A DNA stretch of 64,000 nucleotides, from NCBI RefSeq assembly GCF_024345835.1, contig NZ_JAGQBW010000008.1:78894-142893 (forward strand), written 5' to 3'. This document shows positions 34,387 through 44,453 of the stretch, one piece after another. Position 1 is the stretch's first letter. Every line of letters starts with the position of its first letter. The position numbers were made by a program, and so were the translations under genes. Source of the stretch: Synechococcus sp. HJ21-Hayes. GTDB lineage: Bacteria; Cyanobacteriota; Cyanobacteriia; PCC-6307; Cyanobiaceae. The notes below the pieces were generated by a model. That model was not told where the DNA came from, made no database searches, and worked only from the letters and a program-made list of their open reading frames with translations.

Positions 34387-35403
34387 ATGGACCCCCAGGC
34401 GGCCAGGGAAGCGGTGCTGCTGCGCGACCTGGGGGAATGGGAGCTGCTGCGCCGGCTGGCGGCCTTTGCCCCACCGGGCCAATTCGACGATGACGCCGCC
34501 CTGCTACAAGAAGAGAGCGGGCGACAGCTGGTGGTGAACACCGATGTGCTGGTGGAGGGCCTGCACTTCAGCGACGCCACCATGGAGCCCGGGGACGTGG
34601 GCTGGCGGGCGGCGGCGGCCAACCTCTCCGACCTGGCGGCCATGGGCTGCCGCAGCGTGGTGGGCCTCACGGTGGGGCTGGTGGCACCGGCGCTGACGCC
34701 CTGGTCCTGGGTGGAAGGCGTATACCAGGGGCTGGATCAGGCCCTGCAGCGTTTTGGCGGCATCCTGCTGGGGGGCGACTGCAGCGGCGGCGGCCAACGG
34801 CTGCTGGCCATCACCGCCATGGGACACCTGGGCAGCGGGGCCATCCGCCGCTGCGATGGGCGGCCTGGCGACCTGCTGGTGAGCACAGGCCCCCATGGCC
34901 TCAGCCGGCTGGGGCTGGCCCTATCGCTGGGGGAGCTGGACGGGGCGGGGCTCAGTGCCGCCCTGCGGGAGCGGGCCATCCGCGCCCATCAACGGCCCCA
35001 ACCGCGGCTCGATGCGGTGGCGGCCCTGGAGCAGAGCCGGCCAGCCGGCCGGCTCTGGCGCGTGGGCGGCACGGACAGCAGCGACGGGCTGGTGGCCGCC
35101 GCTGCCGGCATCGCCCGGGCAAGCCACTGCCAGGCCCTACTGGATCGCAGCGCCCTGCCCCTGGATGCCGAGCTGGCGGAGCTGGCCCAGGGGGAGGCCT
35201 GGTGCCTGGCGGGCGGCGAGGACTTTGAACTGGTGCTGGCCCTGGAGCCTGCCTGGGCTGAGGCCCTGCTGGCCTCCCTGCCCGGGACCAGCCGCATCGG
35301 CGTGCTGGCGGCCAACAGCGCCACCCAGTCGGCAGCCCCGGTGGCCTGGCTGCAGGGCGATGCACCCTTTCCCGCCAGCAGCGGCTTCACCCATTTCCGC
35401 TGA
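34387..35403 (+). CDS. thiL: Thiamine-monophosphate kinase
   Basis: A 338-residue ThiL, which phosphorylates thiamine monophosphate to the active diphosphate. Motifs: the acidic GQFDDDAALLQ, NTDVLVEGLHF, AAANLSDLAAMG for metal and substrate, GGDCSGGG, and the C-terminal GGEDFELVLAL. Length and order match the family. It starts four bases after the cyclophilin stop, so the two genes are co-transcribed. It converges on gap2, with a terminator between. Confidence 0.93.
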   Translation: MDPQAAREAVLLRDLGEWELLRRLAAFAPPGQFDDDAALLQEESGRQLVVNTDVLVEGLHFSDATMEPGDVGWRAAAANLSDLAAMGCRSVVGLTVGLVAPALTPWSWVEGVYQGLDQALQRFGGILLGGDCSGGGQRLLAITAMGHLGSGAIRRCDGRPGDLLVSTGPHGLSRLGLALSLGELDGAGLSAALRERAIRAHQRPQPRLDAVAALEQSRPAGRLWRVGGTDSSDGLVAAAAGIARASHCQALLDRSALPLDAELAELAQGEAWCLAGGEDFELVLALEPAWAEALLASLPGTSRIGVLAANSATQSAAPVAWLQGDAPFPASSGFTHFR

Positions 35404-35423
35404 GACCCTGCGGGCCGGCCATG

Positions 35424-35447
35424 AAAAAAGCCGCCCTGAAGGGCGGC
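35424..35447 (-). terminator. Rho-independent terminator of gap2
   Basis: A perfect seven-base stem GCCGCCC/GGGCGGC with a TGAA loop at 35430-35447. On the minus strand it is followed by six T (the A run at 35424-35429), 25 bases after the gap2 stop. It is a strong intrinsic terminator for gap2. Confidence 0.85.
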
Positions 35448-35471
35448 CAGGGATTAACGGGAGCGCTCAGC

Positions 35472-36494
35472 TCACTTCCAGTTGCGGGCCACCACTTCGG
35501 CCAGGTCCACAACGCGCTGGCTGTAACCCCACTCGTTGTCGTACCAGGAGATCACTTTCACCATGTTGTCGCCCATCACCAGGGTGAGCTCGGAGTCCAC
35601 GATGGTGGACTCGTCGGTGCCGGCGTGGTCGCTGGAGACCAGGGGCAGGTCGGAGTACTTGATGATGCCCTTCATCGCGCCCTCGGAGGCCGCCTTGAGC
35701 ACCGCATTCACCTCATCGCGGTTGGTGCTGCGGCTCACTTCCAGCACCATATCCACCACGGACACGTTGGGGGTGGGCACGCGCATGGCAATGCCGTTCA
35801 GCTTGCCCTTCATCGGGGGGTACACCAGGGCCACGGCCTGGGCTGCACCGGTGGAGGTGGGCACGATGTTCACGGCAGCGGCACGGGCACGGCGCAAGTC
35901 GCGGTGGGAGGCGTCGAGGATGCGCTGGTCACCCGTGTAGCTGTGGGTGGTGGTCATCGTGCCTTTCACGATGCCGAAGGTCTGGTCGAGCACCTTCACG
36001 ATCGGTGCCATGCAGTTTGTGGTGCAGCTGGCGTTGCTGAGGATGTCGAAATCCTCGTGGCGATACTGGTCGGCATTCACACCCACCACGAAGGTGCCCA
36101 CACCGGCGCCCTTGCCGGGGGCGGTGAGGATCACCTTCTTGGCACCGGCCTGGAGGTGCTTGCTAGCACCCACGTCGTCGTTGAACACGCCGGTGGACTC
36201 GATCACCAGGTCGACGCCCCACTCCTTCCATGGGAGGTTGAGCGGGTTGCGATCGGAGAAGCACTTGATCGCTTTGCCGTTCACCACGATGGTGTCGTCG
36301 GTGTAGCTCACCTCCGCATTACGGATGCGGCCCAGCATCGAGTCGTACTGGAGCAGGTGGGAGTTGGTCTTCGGATCGGAGGTGTCGTTCAGACCCACCA
36401 CCTCGATGCCGGTGTTCGCCCCACGGCTCAGCCAACAGCGCATGAAGTTGCGACCGATCCGGCCGAATCCATTGATCGCAACGCGCAGGGTCAT
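35472..36494 (-). CDS. gap2: Glyceraldehyde-3-phosphate dehydrogenase, Calvin-cycle type Gap2
   Basis: A 340-residue GAPDH starting [20 protein letters not shown] at the ATG at 36494; the frame upstream is not homologous. The catalytic cysteine lies in [12 protein letters not shown], and the C-terminal [15 protein letters not shown] is intact. Overall sequence is that of the cyanobacterial/chloroplast type, which uses NADPH or NADH to reduce 1,3-bisphosphoglycerate. There is no CP12-like tail. It ends in a strong terminator and is divergent from murC with a 171-base gap that must hold both promoters. Confidence 0.95.
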   Translation of the reverse strand: MTLRVAINGFGRIGRNFMRCWLSRGANTGIEVVGLNDTSDPKTNSHLLQYDSMLGRIRNAEVSYTDDTIVVNGKAIKCFSDRNPLNLPWKEWGVDLVIESTGVFNDDVGASKHLQAGAKKVILTAPGKGAGVGTFVVGVNADQYRHEDFDILSNASCTTNCMAPIVKVLDQTFGIVKGTMTTTHSYTGDQRILDASHRDLRRARAAAVNIVPTSTGAAQAVALVYPPMKGKLNGIAMRVPTPNVSVVDMVLEVSRSTNRDEVNAVLKAASEGAMKGIIKYSDLPLVSSDHAGTDESTIVDSELTLVMGDNMVKVISWYDNEWGYSQRVVDLAEVVARNWK

Positions 36495-36665
36495 GGCGGA
36501 GTGCGGGAAACCCGCTAGCAAGGGGGGATTTGGCAGCCGATCATACAGAGATCATCGAGCCGTCCCCATTTGGGGACCGGTGGGCCAAAGCCTGTCGCGG
36601 CACCGCCTGAACAGAAGACAAGGGGAGGATGCCGGCTTAACTTCTCAGCAGGCTTGGAGACGCCC

Positions 36666-38108
36666 TTGGCCCAACAGCTCGATCCCCATCAGCCTCTTCA
36701 CTTCATCGGGGTTGGTGGCATCGGCATGTCGGCCATCGCCGGGATCCTGGCGGACAGGGGATTTCAGGTGAGCGGCTCGGATCCCCGCGACAACGCCGTG
36801 CTGCAGGACCTGCGCAGCCGTGGGGTGCGGGTGTTCCGCGAGCAGAGTGCCACCACCATCTCCGCCATCCGCAGTGGAATCTCCAAACCACCACTGGTGG
36901 TGGTGAGTTCCGCCGTTCCCGCCAGCAACCCCGAACTGGTGGAGGCCCAGCGGATGGGGCTCACCATCACCCACCGCTCCGACGTGCTGGCCTCGCTGAT
37001 CGCCGGCCAGAGCTCCATTGCCGTGGCCGGCAGCCACGGCAAAACAACCACCAGCACCCTGGTGGCCAGCCTGCTTCACGCCACCAACCGCGATCCCACC
37101 GCCGTGATCGGCGGCATCGTGCCCGCCTTCGGCAGCAACGGCCGCAGCGGGCAGGGGGCCCTGCTGGTGGCGGAAGCCGACGAATCGGATGGCTCCCTGG
37201 TGAAATTCCAGGCCTCCCTAGGGCTGATCACCAACCTCGAACTCGATCACACCGATCACTACCCAGACCTGGCAGCCCTGATCGCCACCCTGCAGCGCTT
37301 CGGCCGGGGCTGCCAGACCCTGCTGGCCAACCGCGACTGTCCGATCCTCAAAGAGCACTTCGAGGCCAGTCACTGGTGGTCCACCCGCAGTGCCGAGCGG
37401 GCGGACTTCGCCGCGATCCCGGTGGAGCTGCATGGCGACAGCACCGTGGCCAACTTCTACGAGCAGGGTGTCTTGGTGGGCAGCTTCACCCTGCCCCTAC
37501 CCGGCCTGCACAACCTCAGCAATGCCACCGCCGCCATGGCGGCCTGCCGCTTGCACGGGGTGTCCTTCGCCGAGCTGCGCCTGGCGGTGGCGGGGCTGCA
37601 GGCCCCTGGCCGCCGCTTCGACTACCGCGGCAGCTGGAACGACCGCCTCGTGGTGGACGACTACGCCCACCACCCCAGCGAAGTGGAGGCCACGCTCGCC
37701 ATGGCCCGGCTGATGGTGACCAGCGGCCGCAGCCCCCTGCCCGCAGCCCCTCAACGGCTGCTAGCCGTGTTCCAGCCGCACCGCTACAGCCGCACAGCCG
37801 AGTTCCTCGAACCCTTTGCCCAGGCCCTCAGCCAGGCGGATGCGGTGCTGCTGGCACCCCTCTACGCCGCCGGTGAAGTGCCCCTACCGGGCATTTCCAG
37901 CGAGGCCCTGGCGGCCGCCATCCATCGCCTCCAGCCTGAGCTACAGGTGGCTGTGACCAGCAGCATCGACGACCTCGCCGATGCGGTGGTGGAGCACAGC
38001 CGCCCCGGCGATCTGGTGCTGGCCATGGGGGCCGGCGATGTGAATGGCCTGTGGAGCCGCCTGGACGAGCGCCAGGGACAGGACGCCGGCCTGCCCCTGG
38101 CGGCCTGA
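36666..38108 (+). CDS. murC: UDP-N-acetylmuramate--L-alanine ligase MurC
   Basis: A 480-residue Mur ligase. I use the TTG at 36666 because GGAGA lies six bases upstream and homology starts right after it ([20 protein letters not shown]); an in-frame ATG at 36570 would add 32 unlikely residues. The ATP loop is [16 protein letters not shown], followed by [21 protein letters not shown] and [12 protein letters not shown]. It adds L-Ala to UDP-MurNAc in peptidoglycan synthesis. murB follows after two bases. Confidence 0.95.
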   Translation: MAQQLDPHQPLHFIGVGGIGMSAIAGILADRGFQVSGSDPRDNAVLQDLRSRGVRVFREQSATTISAIRSGISKPPLVVVSSAVPASNPELVEAQRMGLTITHRSDVLASLIAGQSSIAVAGSHGKTTTSTLVASLLHATNRDPTAVIGGIVPAFGSNGRSGQGALLVAEADESDGSLVKFQASLGLITNLELDHTDHYPDLAALIATLQRFGRGCQTLLANRDCPILKEHFEASHWWSTRSAERADFAAIPVELHGDSTVANFYEQGVLVGSFTLPLPGLHNLSNATAAMAACRLHGVSFAELRLAVAGLQAPGRRFDYRGSWNDRLVVDDYAHHPSEVEATLAMARLMVTSGRSPLPAAPQRLLAVFQPHRYSRTAEFLEPFAQALSQADAVLLAPLYAAGEVPLPGISSEALAAAIHRLQPELQVAVTSSIDDLADAVVEHSRPGDLVLAMGAGDVNGLWSRLDERQGQDAGLPLAA

Positions 38109-38110
38109 AC

Positions 38111-39031
38111 ATGGCCGGCACGCCCCCCCCGGCAGGACTGCGGCGGGCGGTGAGCCTGGCGGACTTCACCACCTGGAAGGTGGGAGGCCCAGCCGAGTGG
38201 TTCTGTGAGCCGGACACCCTTGAGCAGGTGCTGGCCCTGAGCCAATGGGCGCGGCTGCAGGGACTGGAGCTGCGGGTGATCGGCGCCGGCTCCAACCTGC
38301 TGGTGAGCGACGCGGGCCTCGAGGGCCTCACCCTCTGCAACCGGCGGCTGCAGGGGGCTGCCCTGGATGCCGGCAGTGGCGTGATCGAAGCCCAGGCCGG
38401 CGAACCCATTCCCACCCTGGCGCGCCGCGCCGCCCGGGCCGGCCTCAGCGGCCTGGAGTGGGCGGTGGGAATCCCCGGCACCGTGGGCGGCGCCGTGGTG
38501 ATGAATGCCGGAGCCCAGGGGGGCTGCACCGCCGAGTGGCTCACGGACGTGACCGTGCTCGATCCCCGGGGCAGCGGCGAGCCCTTCGTGCTGCAGGCCA
38601 GCGAGCTGAACTTCGCCTACCGCCACAGCCGCCTGCAACAGGAGCCGCTGCTAGTGCTCTCGGCCCGGTTCCGGCTGGAGGCCGGCCACGATCCAGCCGC
38701 CGTGAGCCGCCGCACCAGCGGCAACCTGCACAGCCGCACCAGCACCCAGCCCTACCAGCAACCCAGCTGCGGCAGCGTGTTTCGCAATCCGGAACCCCAG
38801 AAGGCCGGCCAACTGATCGAGGGCCTGGCCCTGAAGGGGCGGAGCATCGGTGGCGCCCAGGTGTCGCCGCTGCACGCCAACTTCATCGTGAACACCGGCG
38901 GAGCCACCGCCCAGGACATTGACCAGCTGATCGCCCTGGTGCAGCAGAGCGTGGCTAGCGCCCACGGCATCGAGCTCCACACCGAGGTGAAACGCCTCGG
39001 CCGTTTCCACGGCCTGGCCCTGGCCACCTGA
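38111..39031 (+). CDS. murB: UDP-N-acetylenolpyruvoylglucosamine reductase MurB
   Basis: A 306-residue flavoenzyme that reduces enolpyruvyl-UDP-GlcNAc to UDP-MurNAc. FAD-binding motifs include [24 protein letters not shown] and [19 protein letters not shown]. The catalytic Ser lies in [19 protein letters not shown] and the C-terminal Glu in [12 protein letters not shown], which is the type I/II MurB pattern. It is two bases after murC, so both are one transcript, as in other picocyanobacteria. Confidence 0.95.
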   Translation: MAGTPPPAGLRRAVSLADFTTWKVGGPAEWFCEPDTLEQVLALSQWARLQGLELRVIGAGSNLLVSDAGLEGLTLCNRRLQGAALDAGSGVIEAQAGEPIPTLARRAARAGLSGLEWAVGIPGTVGGAVVMNAGAQGGCTAEWLTDVTVLDPRGSGEPFVLQASELNFAYRHSRLQQEPLLVLSARFRLEAGHDPAAVSRRTSGNLHSRTSTQPYQQPSCGSVFRNPEPQKAGQLIEGLALKGRSIGGAQVSPLHANFIVNTGGATAQDIDQLIALVQQSVASAHGIELHTEVKRLGRFHGLALAT

Positions 39032-39071
39032 GGGCGGCGTCCTAGCTTGCTGCCACTCCACTGCAGGCGGC

Positions 39072-39410
39072 ATGGCTGGCTTCGGACTCCCCAACTTCGG
39101 CCAGCTCACCGAGGCCTTCAAAAAAGCGCAGCAGATCCAGCAGGACGCGGCCAAGCTCCAGGAAGAGCTCGATGCCATGGAACTGGAGGGCAGCAGCAGT
39201 TGCGGCCGCGCCAGCGTGTGGCTGTCGGGCAACCAGCAACCCCTCAAAGTGAGCCTGGCCCCCGAACTGCTGGCGGAGGGTTCCACTGCCGCCGAAACCG
39301 CCACCCTCGAGGCCCTCAAGGCCGCCTACGAGCGCTCCACCACCACCATGAAGGAACGCATGGAGGAGCTCACCGGCGGCCTCAACCTCAACCTGCCGGG
39401 CCTGGGCTGA
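39072..39410 (+). CDS. YbaB/EbfC family nucleoid-associated protein
   Basis: A 112-residue protein that binds DNA as a dimer and helps shape the nucleoid. It has the family layout: an N-terminal helix ([20 protein letters not shown]), a beta region ([20 protein letters not shown]) and a C-terminal helix ([20 protein letters not shown]). It follows murB by 40 bases and converges with rsgA. Confidence 0.88.
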   Translation: MAGFGLPNFGQLTEAFKKAQQIQQDAAKLQEELDAMELEGSSSCGRASVWLSGNQQPLKVSLAPELLAEGSTAAETATLEALKAAYERSTTTMKERMEELTGGLNLNLPGLG

Positions 39411-39425
39411 CCGGCCGGCCGCCGC

Positions 39426-40460
39426 TCACTCCTCCGCAGGGTCGCTCTGGCGGCGGAGCTTGCGCGAAGGCTGCCGTAGGCGCTGAGCCAGCTGCGGCTC
39501 AGGGCGACCGCCTCGCTGCTTGAGCCCCGCCACCTCCGAGCTGCGCTGGCGCCCTCGCTCGCGCTCCACCTGGGCCAGCAGCGTGTCCAGGCAGCTGATG
39601 TAGAGAGGATAACGCTCCCAGACCTCGCCCACCGCGCAGCCTGGATCCCCCTGGTGCAGGCAGTTCTTGAACCGACAGGCCGCCCCCTCCAGGCGCGCAC
39701 GGATCTCGGGAAACAACCGGGCCAGCTCAGCCGGCTCCTCCGGCAGATCGGGGCGATTGAACCCGGGTGTATCGGCCAGCAGGGCACCCTCTGCCAGCGG
39801 GAACAACTCCACATGACGGGTGGTGTGGCGCCCCCGCTGAAGGCGGCCCGACACCGAGCCCACCCGCAGGACCAGCTGAGGCACCAGGGCATTGATCAGG
39901 CTGCTCTTGCCCACGCCGGAGGGGCCGCACAGCACGGCGATGCCCGGCTGGCTGAGCCGCTGGCGCAGGGCCTCCATCCCCTCCCCCCGCTGGGCGGACA
40001 CCAGCAGCGGGGCATAGCCCCAGGCCGCGAACCGCTGTTGCCAGGCCAGGCGCTGGTCGGGCGTGAGCAGATCGGCCTTGGTGAGCACCAGATCCACCGC
40101 CACCCCGGTGCGCTCGGCGGTGAGCAGAAAGCGGGTGAGCTGCAGGGGATCAAGGGCGGGCTGGGCCAGGGCCACCACCACCACCACCCGGCTGCAGTTG
40201 GCCACCGCCGGCCGCTCCAGCAGGCTGTGGCGGGGGGCTACGGCGGCCACCGCAGCCCGGCGCTCCAGCCAATCCACGCCCTCCACCTGGACGCGATCCC
40301 CAACACAGATCTGCTGACCGGTTTTGCCCAGGCGGGTGCGGCGCACGCAGAGCAGCTGCGCCACGCCGGAAGGGCCCGGCTGCTCCAGCTGCACCCGGCA
40401 GAAATTCGCCTCCAGGGCAATCACCAGACCGGGCAACTGCTGGAGCGCCTCAGCCCCCAT
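39426..40460 (-). CDS. rsgA: Small ribosomal subunit biogenesis GTPase RsgA
   Basis: A 344-residue circularly permuted GTPase. An N-terminal OB fold is followed by GTPase motifs in permuted order: LTKADLL (G4), GPSGVGKSSLINAL (G1), a switch region, then DTPGFNRPDL (G3). The C-terminal zinc site reads CRFKNCLHQGDPGCAVGE. It checks late assembly of the 30S subunit. The last 45 residues are an Arg-rich tail longer than usual. Its start overlaps the tusA-like gene by 11 bases in the grpE-dnaJ operon. Confidence 0.93.
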   Translation of the reverse strand: MGAEALQQLPGLVIALEANFCRVQLEQPGPSGVAQLLCVRRTRLGKTGQQICVGDRVQVEGVDWLERRAAVAAVAPRHSLLERPAVANCSRVVVVVALAQPALDPLQLTRFLLTAERTGVAVDLVLTKADLLTPDQRLAWQQRFAAWGYAPLLVSAQRGEGMEALRQRLSQPGIAVLCGPSGVGKSSLINALVPQLVLRVGSVSGRLQRGRHTTRHVELFPLAEGALLADTPGFNRPDLPEEPAELARLFPEIRARLEGAACRFKNCLHQGDPGCAVGEVWERYPLYISCLDTLLAQVERERGRQRSSEVAGLKQRGGRPEPQLAQRLRQPSRKLRRQSDPAEE

Positions 40461-40686
40461 GGCAACAGACCATCAAGCGCACGGCGCCATCGGCGAGGCG
40501 CTCCAGCTCCACCCGGTGGCCGGCACCCCGTAGCCCCTCGGCCACCATCAGCTCCGGCTCGCCCGCATCCAGATCGAGCTGGAGCCAAGCGCCGACCTCG
40601 AGGGTTTCGAGGGCCAGCTTGCTGCGGATGAAATTCAGCGGGCAGGGGGTGCCGCGCAGATCCAGGTGGGCCGCGGGCTCACTCAC
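40450..40686 (-). CDS. TusA-family sulfurtransferase-like protein
   Basis: A 78-residue protein with the TusA signature [20 protein letters not shown], containing the conserved CPxP-like cysteine at residue 15 (here CPLN). Members pass persulfide sulfur to tRNA modification, cofactor synthesis or redox proteins; the partner here is unknown. It lies between dnaJ and rsgA and overlaps both, so it belongs to the same operon. Confidence 0.82.
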   Translation of the reverse strand: MSEPAAHLDLRGTPCPLNFIRSKLALETLEVGAWLQLDLDAGEPELMVAEGLRGAGHRVELERLADGAVRLMVCCHGG

Positions 40687-41801
40687 CCGAACAGGCCGCC
40701 GAACAGACCGCTCTTGTGGGGATGCTTGTGGCCCTTGGCGGTGTGATGGCCCGCCAGTTGCTCCAGCAACTCCCGCTCCTCACCGTTGAGCTTGGTGGGC
40801 AGCTGCACCTTGAGGCTGATCAGATGGTTGCCGCGGGCCACGGGATTGCCCAGCCTCGGCACCCCCTTGCCGCTAAGGGTGAGCACCGCCCCCGGCTGGG
40901 TGCCTGCCGGGATCTCCAGCGGTGTGGGGCCATCCACGGTATCCACCTCGATGGTGTCGCCCAGGATGGCCTGGAGGTAATTCACGTTCACCTCCGAGTG
41001 GATGTTGATGCCATCACGCCGCAGGGTGGGGTGCGACTGCACCGTGAGAAACACATAGAGATCGCCGGCGGGACCACCCCGCTGGCCGGCATTGCCCTCG
41101 TTGGCCACCCGCAGGCGGGTACCGGAATCCACGCCAGCCGGAATGTTGATGCGCAGCTTCTTACGCACCTGCTGCAGGCCCTGGCCACCGCAGGCGTTAC
41201 AGGGGTCGGCAATCACCTGGCCCGTGCCCTCGCAGGTGGGGCAGGGAGCCACCTGGGTGAAGCTGCCGAAGGGCGTGCGGGTGGCGCGGCGCACCTGGCC
41301 GGCACCGCCACAGGTGCCACAGGTGGTGGGGCCGCTGCCAGCCTTGGCTCCGGAACCGCTGCAGGTGTTGCAGGTTTCCAGGTGCCGCACCTGAACTTCC
41401 TTTTCCTGGCCGAAGATCGCCTCACTGAAGCTGATCGTGAGATCGAGCCGCAGGTCGTCGCCCTGGCGTGGACCCCGGCGACGCTGGCCCCCGGCCTGGG
41501 GCGCGCCACCAAAACCGCTAAAGAAGGTCTCGAACAGGTCAGCGAAGCCGCCCATATCGCCCATATCGGGCATGCCACCGCCACCGCCGAGGCCCGCCTC
41601 GCCGAACTGGTCGTAGCGGGAACGGGTCTGGGGATCGCTGAGCACCTCGTAGGCACGGCCGATCTCCTTGAACTTGTCCTCAGCGCCGGGATCCTTGTTG
41701 ATGTCTGGGTGGTACTGGCGAGCCAGGCGGCGGTAAGACCGCTTGAGGGTATCGGCGTCAGCGTCGCGGCTGACCCCCAGCAGGTCGTAATAGTCCGCCA
41801 T
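40683..41801 (-). CDS. dnaJ: Chaperone DnaJ (Hsp40)
   Basis: A 372-residue type I DnaJ. J domain with HPD (residues about 1-70), Gly/Phe-rich linker, four CxxCxGxG zinc repeats ([32 protein letters not shown]) and a C-terminal substrate domain. It stimulates DnaK ATPase and delivers unfolded clients. It sits three bases after grpE and overlaps the tusA-like gene by four, forming the grpE-dnaJ-tusA-rsgA operon. No CIRCE element is visible upstream of grpE. Confidence 0.96.
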   Translation of the reverse strand: MADYYDLLGVSRDADADTLKRSYRRLARQYHPDINKDPGAEDKFKEIGRAYEVLSDPQTRSRYDQFGEAGLGGGGGMPDMGDMGGFADLFETFFSGFGGAPQAGGQRRRGPRQGDDLRLDLTISFSEAIFGQEKEVQVRHLETCNTCSGSGAKAGSGPTTCGTCGGAGQVRRATRTPFGSFTQVAPCPTCEGTGQVIADPCNACGGQGLQQVRKKLRINIPAGVDSGTRLRVANEGNAGQRGGPAGDLYVFLTVQSHPTLRRDGINIHSEVNVNYLQAILGDTIEVDTVDGPTPLEIPAGTQPGAVLTLSGKGVPRLGNPVARGNHLISLKVQLPTKLNGEERELLEQLAGHHTAKGHKHPHKSGLFGGLFG

Positions 41802-41804
41802 CGA

Positions 41805-42479
41805 TCAGGCCTCGTGCTCGGCAGGCGTATCGCCAGCCTGGGGAGCATCGGCCGCGGCGCCCGCGGGGCCAGGCCCCATGGACACCTTCACCAGGGCATG
41901 GCGCAGCACCCGGCCATTGAGGTGATAGCCCCGCTGCAGCTCGGCGATCACCACATCCTCCACGTGGTCGTCGCTGGGTTCGCGCAGCACCGCCTCGTGC
42001 AAGTTGGGATCGAAGGGCTCACCCTCCACCCGCATCGGCGACACACCCAGCTGCTTGAACACATCAACCAGCTGCTTGTAGAGGCCCTGGTAGCTGCGGT
42101 GCAGGGCCTGGGCCTCCTCATGCTGGGGATCAAGCTGCTGGCGCGCCCGCTCGAAGTTGTCCACCACCGGCAGGATCTCGCTGAGGGTGGAGCAGGCGAT
42201 CTGCACCCGAAGGTCGTCCTGGTCGCGGCTCTGGCGCTTGCGGAAATTGTCGAAGTCGGCGGCGATGCGCATGTACTGGCCCCGCACGGTTTCGTGCTCA
42301 GCCTGGAGGCTGCTCAGCTCGGCCTCCAGTTGTCGCACCCGCTCAGCGGGATCACTGGCCTCGGCCGGGGCCTCGCTGACGGCGGAGTTCTCCTCCGGGG
42401 CGGCCGTGGTGGCATCCACGCTGTCTGCACCGATGGCCGCGGCGGGATCCTGGGGGAACGGGGTGGCGTCGCCGCTCAT
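41805..42479 (-). CDS. grpE: Nucleotide exchange factor GrpE
   Basis: A 224-residue GrpE starting at the ATG at 42479. An acidic, probably disordered N terminus of about 60 residues is followed by the long coiled coil ([40 protein letters not shown]) and the beta domain ending [18 protein letters not shown]. It releases ADP from DnaK. It is the first gene of the chaperone operon and divergent from pilB, with a 97-base gap. Confidence 0.95.
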   Translation of the reverse strand: MSGDATPFPQDPAAAIGADSVDATTAAPEENSAVSEAPAEASDPAERVRQLEAELSSLQAEHETVRGQYMRIAADFDNFRKRQSRDQDDLRVQIACSTLSEILPVVDNFERARQQLDPQHEEAQALHRSYQGLYKQLVDVFKQLGVSPMRVEGEPFDPNLHEAVLREPSDDHVEDVVIAELQRGYHLNGRVLRHALVKVSMGPGPAGAAADAPQAGDTPAEHEA

Positions 42480-42576
42480 GCTGACCAAAAGCTGAGATCT
42501 GATCTAGACATGTTGATGTGAAAGGGCACCCCCCCACAAGCGGCGGAAGCCCGCACCTCCCGCTCGGGCCACTGGC

Positions 42577-44268
42577 ATGACGCTGACCCCCTCGCGGCCT
42601 GTGCCCACGGCCACCTTGGCCAGCCAGCAGCGCCTGGAGGTGGAGCTGCTGCTGGGGGAGCCGGTGCTCAGCCCTGGGGAGCTGCAACAGGCGGGAGCCG
42701 AGCGCTGGAGCTGGAGCCCGGCGTTGTCGCGGGCGCGCTGCCAGGAGCTGGGCTGCCTGCCGGTGCGGCAAGAGCAGCAGGAGCTGGTAGTGGCGGTGCC
42801 CACCCACTGGGCACCAGAGCAACGCCAACAACTCCTGGATCTGGTCGCGGCCCCAGGCGGCAGGCCCGTGGCCCTGCGGCTGGCCCTGCAGCCCGACATC
42901 CAAACCGCCCTGAATGCGTCCCCAGCGCCGCAGCCGGCTCCAGCAGCGGCCCTCACCCCCAAGCCGCGGGCGTCACTACTGCAGGAGATCGACCTCAGCG
43001 AAGCGCGGGAAACGGCCACGGAGGCCGCGCCCGCCGATCTCGATCTGGAGAACAGCGAAGGCGCCAACGCCTCGCCGATCGTGAGCCTGGTGGACAAGGT
43101 GCTGGTGCAGGCCCTCAGCACAGGTGCCAGCGACATCCACATCGAACCCCAGGAAGACGGGTTGGTGGTGCGGTTCCGCCAGGACGGGGTGCTGGAGCAA
43201 CTGGAAAAGCTGCCTCGCTCGATTGCGCCGGCAGTGGCCTCCCGGCTCAAGGTGATGGCCGATCTGGACATCGCCGAGCGGCGCCTGCCCCAGGACGGCC
43301 GCATCCGCCGGCGCTACCGGGGCAAGACCTTCGACCTGCGGGTGAGCACCCTGCCCACCCGCTACGGCGAAAAGGTCTGCATGCGGCTGCTGGACAGCGG
43401 CGCCACCCAGCTGGGGCTCGACAAACTGATCACCGACCCCCTGGCCCTGGCCAGCATCCGCGACATGGGCTCCAAGCCCTTCGGGATGATCCTAGTGACC
43501 GGCCCCACCGGCTCCGGCAAATCCACCACCCTCTACTCCCTGCTGGCGGAACGGAATGACCCGGGCATCAACATCTCCACCGTTGAAGACCCGATCGAAT
43601 ACAGCCTCAAGGGCATCGCCCAGACCCAGGTGAACCGGGAAAAGGGCTACGACTTCGCCATGGCCCTGCGGGCCTTCATGCGCCAGGACCCCGACGTGCT
43701 GCTGGTGGGAGAAACCCGCGACCTGGAAACCGCCAAGACCGCCATTGAAGCCGCCCTCACCGGCCACCTAGTGCTCACCACCCTGCACTGCAACGACGCC
43801 CCCACCGCCATTGCACGCCTGGCGGAGATGGGGGTGGAGGCCTTCATGGTGAGCGCCTCCCTGATCGGGATCGTGTCCCAGCGGCTGCTGCGGCGGGTGT
43901 GCCCCAGCTGCCGGGTGCCCTATCACCCCAGCGCCCAGGAGCTCGGGCGCTTCGGTCTGTTCGCCGCCAGCGAGCAAAGCATCACCTTCTACCGGGCCAA
44001 GCGGGAACGCACGGCCCAGGAGGAGGCCTGCCCCCACTGCCAGGGCATCGGCTACAAGGGCCGCATCGGCGTCTACGAGGTGCTGCGCATCAACGAGACC
44101 CTTGCCAGCGCCATCGCTCAGCAGGCCAGCACCGATCAGATCCGCAAGCTGGCGATTGAATCGGGCATGAAAACCCTGCTGGGCTACAGCCTGGATCTAG
44201 TGCGCCAGGGCCACACCTCCCTGGAGGAGGTGGAGCGGATGATCCTCACCGACTCAAGCATGGAATAA
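42577..44268 (+). CDS. pilB: Type IV pilus extension ATPase PilB
   Basis: A 563-residue GspE/PilB ATPase. An N-terminal domain (residues 1-150) is followed by ASDIHIEPQEDGLVVRFRQD, Walker A GPTGSGKST, the Asp box, Walker B region VLLVGETRDLETAKTA and the His box TTLHCNDAPT. A tetracysteine zinc site lies near the C terminus (CPSC, then CPHC). It powers pilin assembly from the cytoplasm. The TAA at 44266 is followed in the same frame by 36 sense codons ending in a second four-cysteine motif (see findings). pilT and pilC follow. Confidence 0.94.
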   Translation: MTLTPSRPVPTATLASQQRLEVELLLGEPVLSPGELQQAGAERWSWSPALSRARCQELGCLPVRQEQQELVVAVPTHWAPEQRQQLLDLVAAPGGRPVALRLALQPDIQTALNASPAPQPAPAAALTPKPRASLLQEIDLSEARETATEAAPADLDLENSEGANASPIVSLVDKVLVQALSTGASDIHIEPQEDGLVVRFRQDGVLEQLEKLPRSIAPAVASRLKVMADLDIAERRLPQDGRIRRRYRGKTFDLRVSTLPTRYGEKVCMRLLDSGATQLGLDKLITDPLALASIRDMGSKPFGMILVTGPTGSGKSTTLYSLLAERNDPGINISTVEDPIEYSLKGIAQTQVNREKGYDFAMALRAFMRQDPDVLLVGETRDLETAKTAIEAALTGHLVLTTLHCNDAPTAIARLAEMGVEAFMVSASLIGIVSQRLLRRVCPSCRVPYHPSAQELGRFGLFAASEQSITFYRAKRERTAQEEACPHCQGIGYKGRIGVYEVLRINETLASAIAQQASTDQIRKLAIESGMKTLLGYSLDLVRQGHTSLEEVERMILTDSSME

Positions 44269-44453
44269 GAACGGCGTAGCGAGGCCCGCCACACCCTCAG
44301 TTGCCAGGGGTGCGGGGCCGGCCCGCGCGATGAATGGCTGGAGTGTCCCTACTGCCTCACGCCGCGAGGCCAACTCTGAGCCCGGCGGGGCCGTTGCCGC
44401 ACCCCCCTGCGCTCCACAGACTGCATTCAGGGATCGCCCGCCAGCGCAGCGCC

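Noticed and set aside
33186..34670. A 494-residue minus-strand frame opposite the cyclophilin
   Set aside because: Mirror frame; the cyclophilin has a signal peptide, domain match and proper start.
40716..42521. A 601-residue plus-strand frame across dnaJ and grpE
   Set aside because: It crosses two clear genes on the other strand and has His/Gly/Ala mirror composition.
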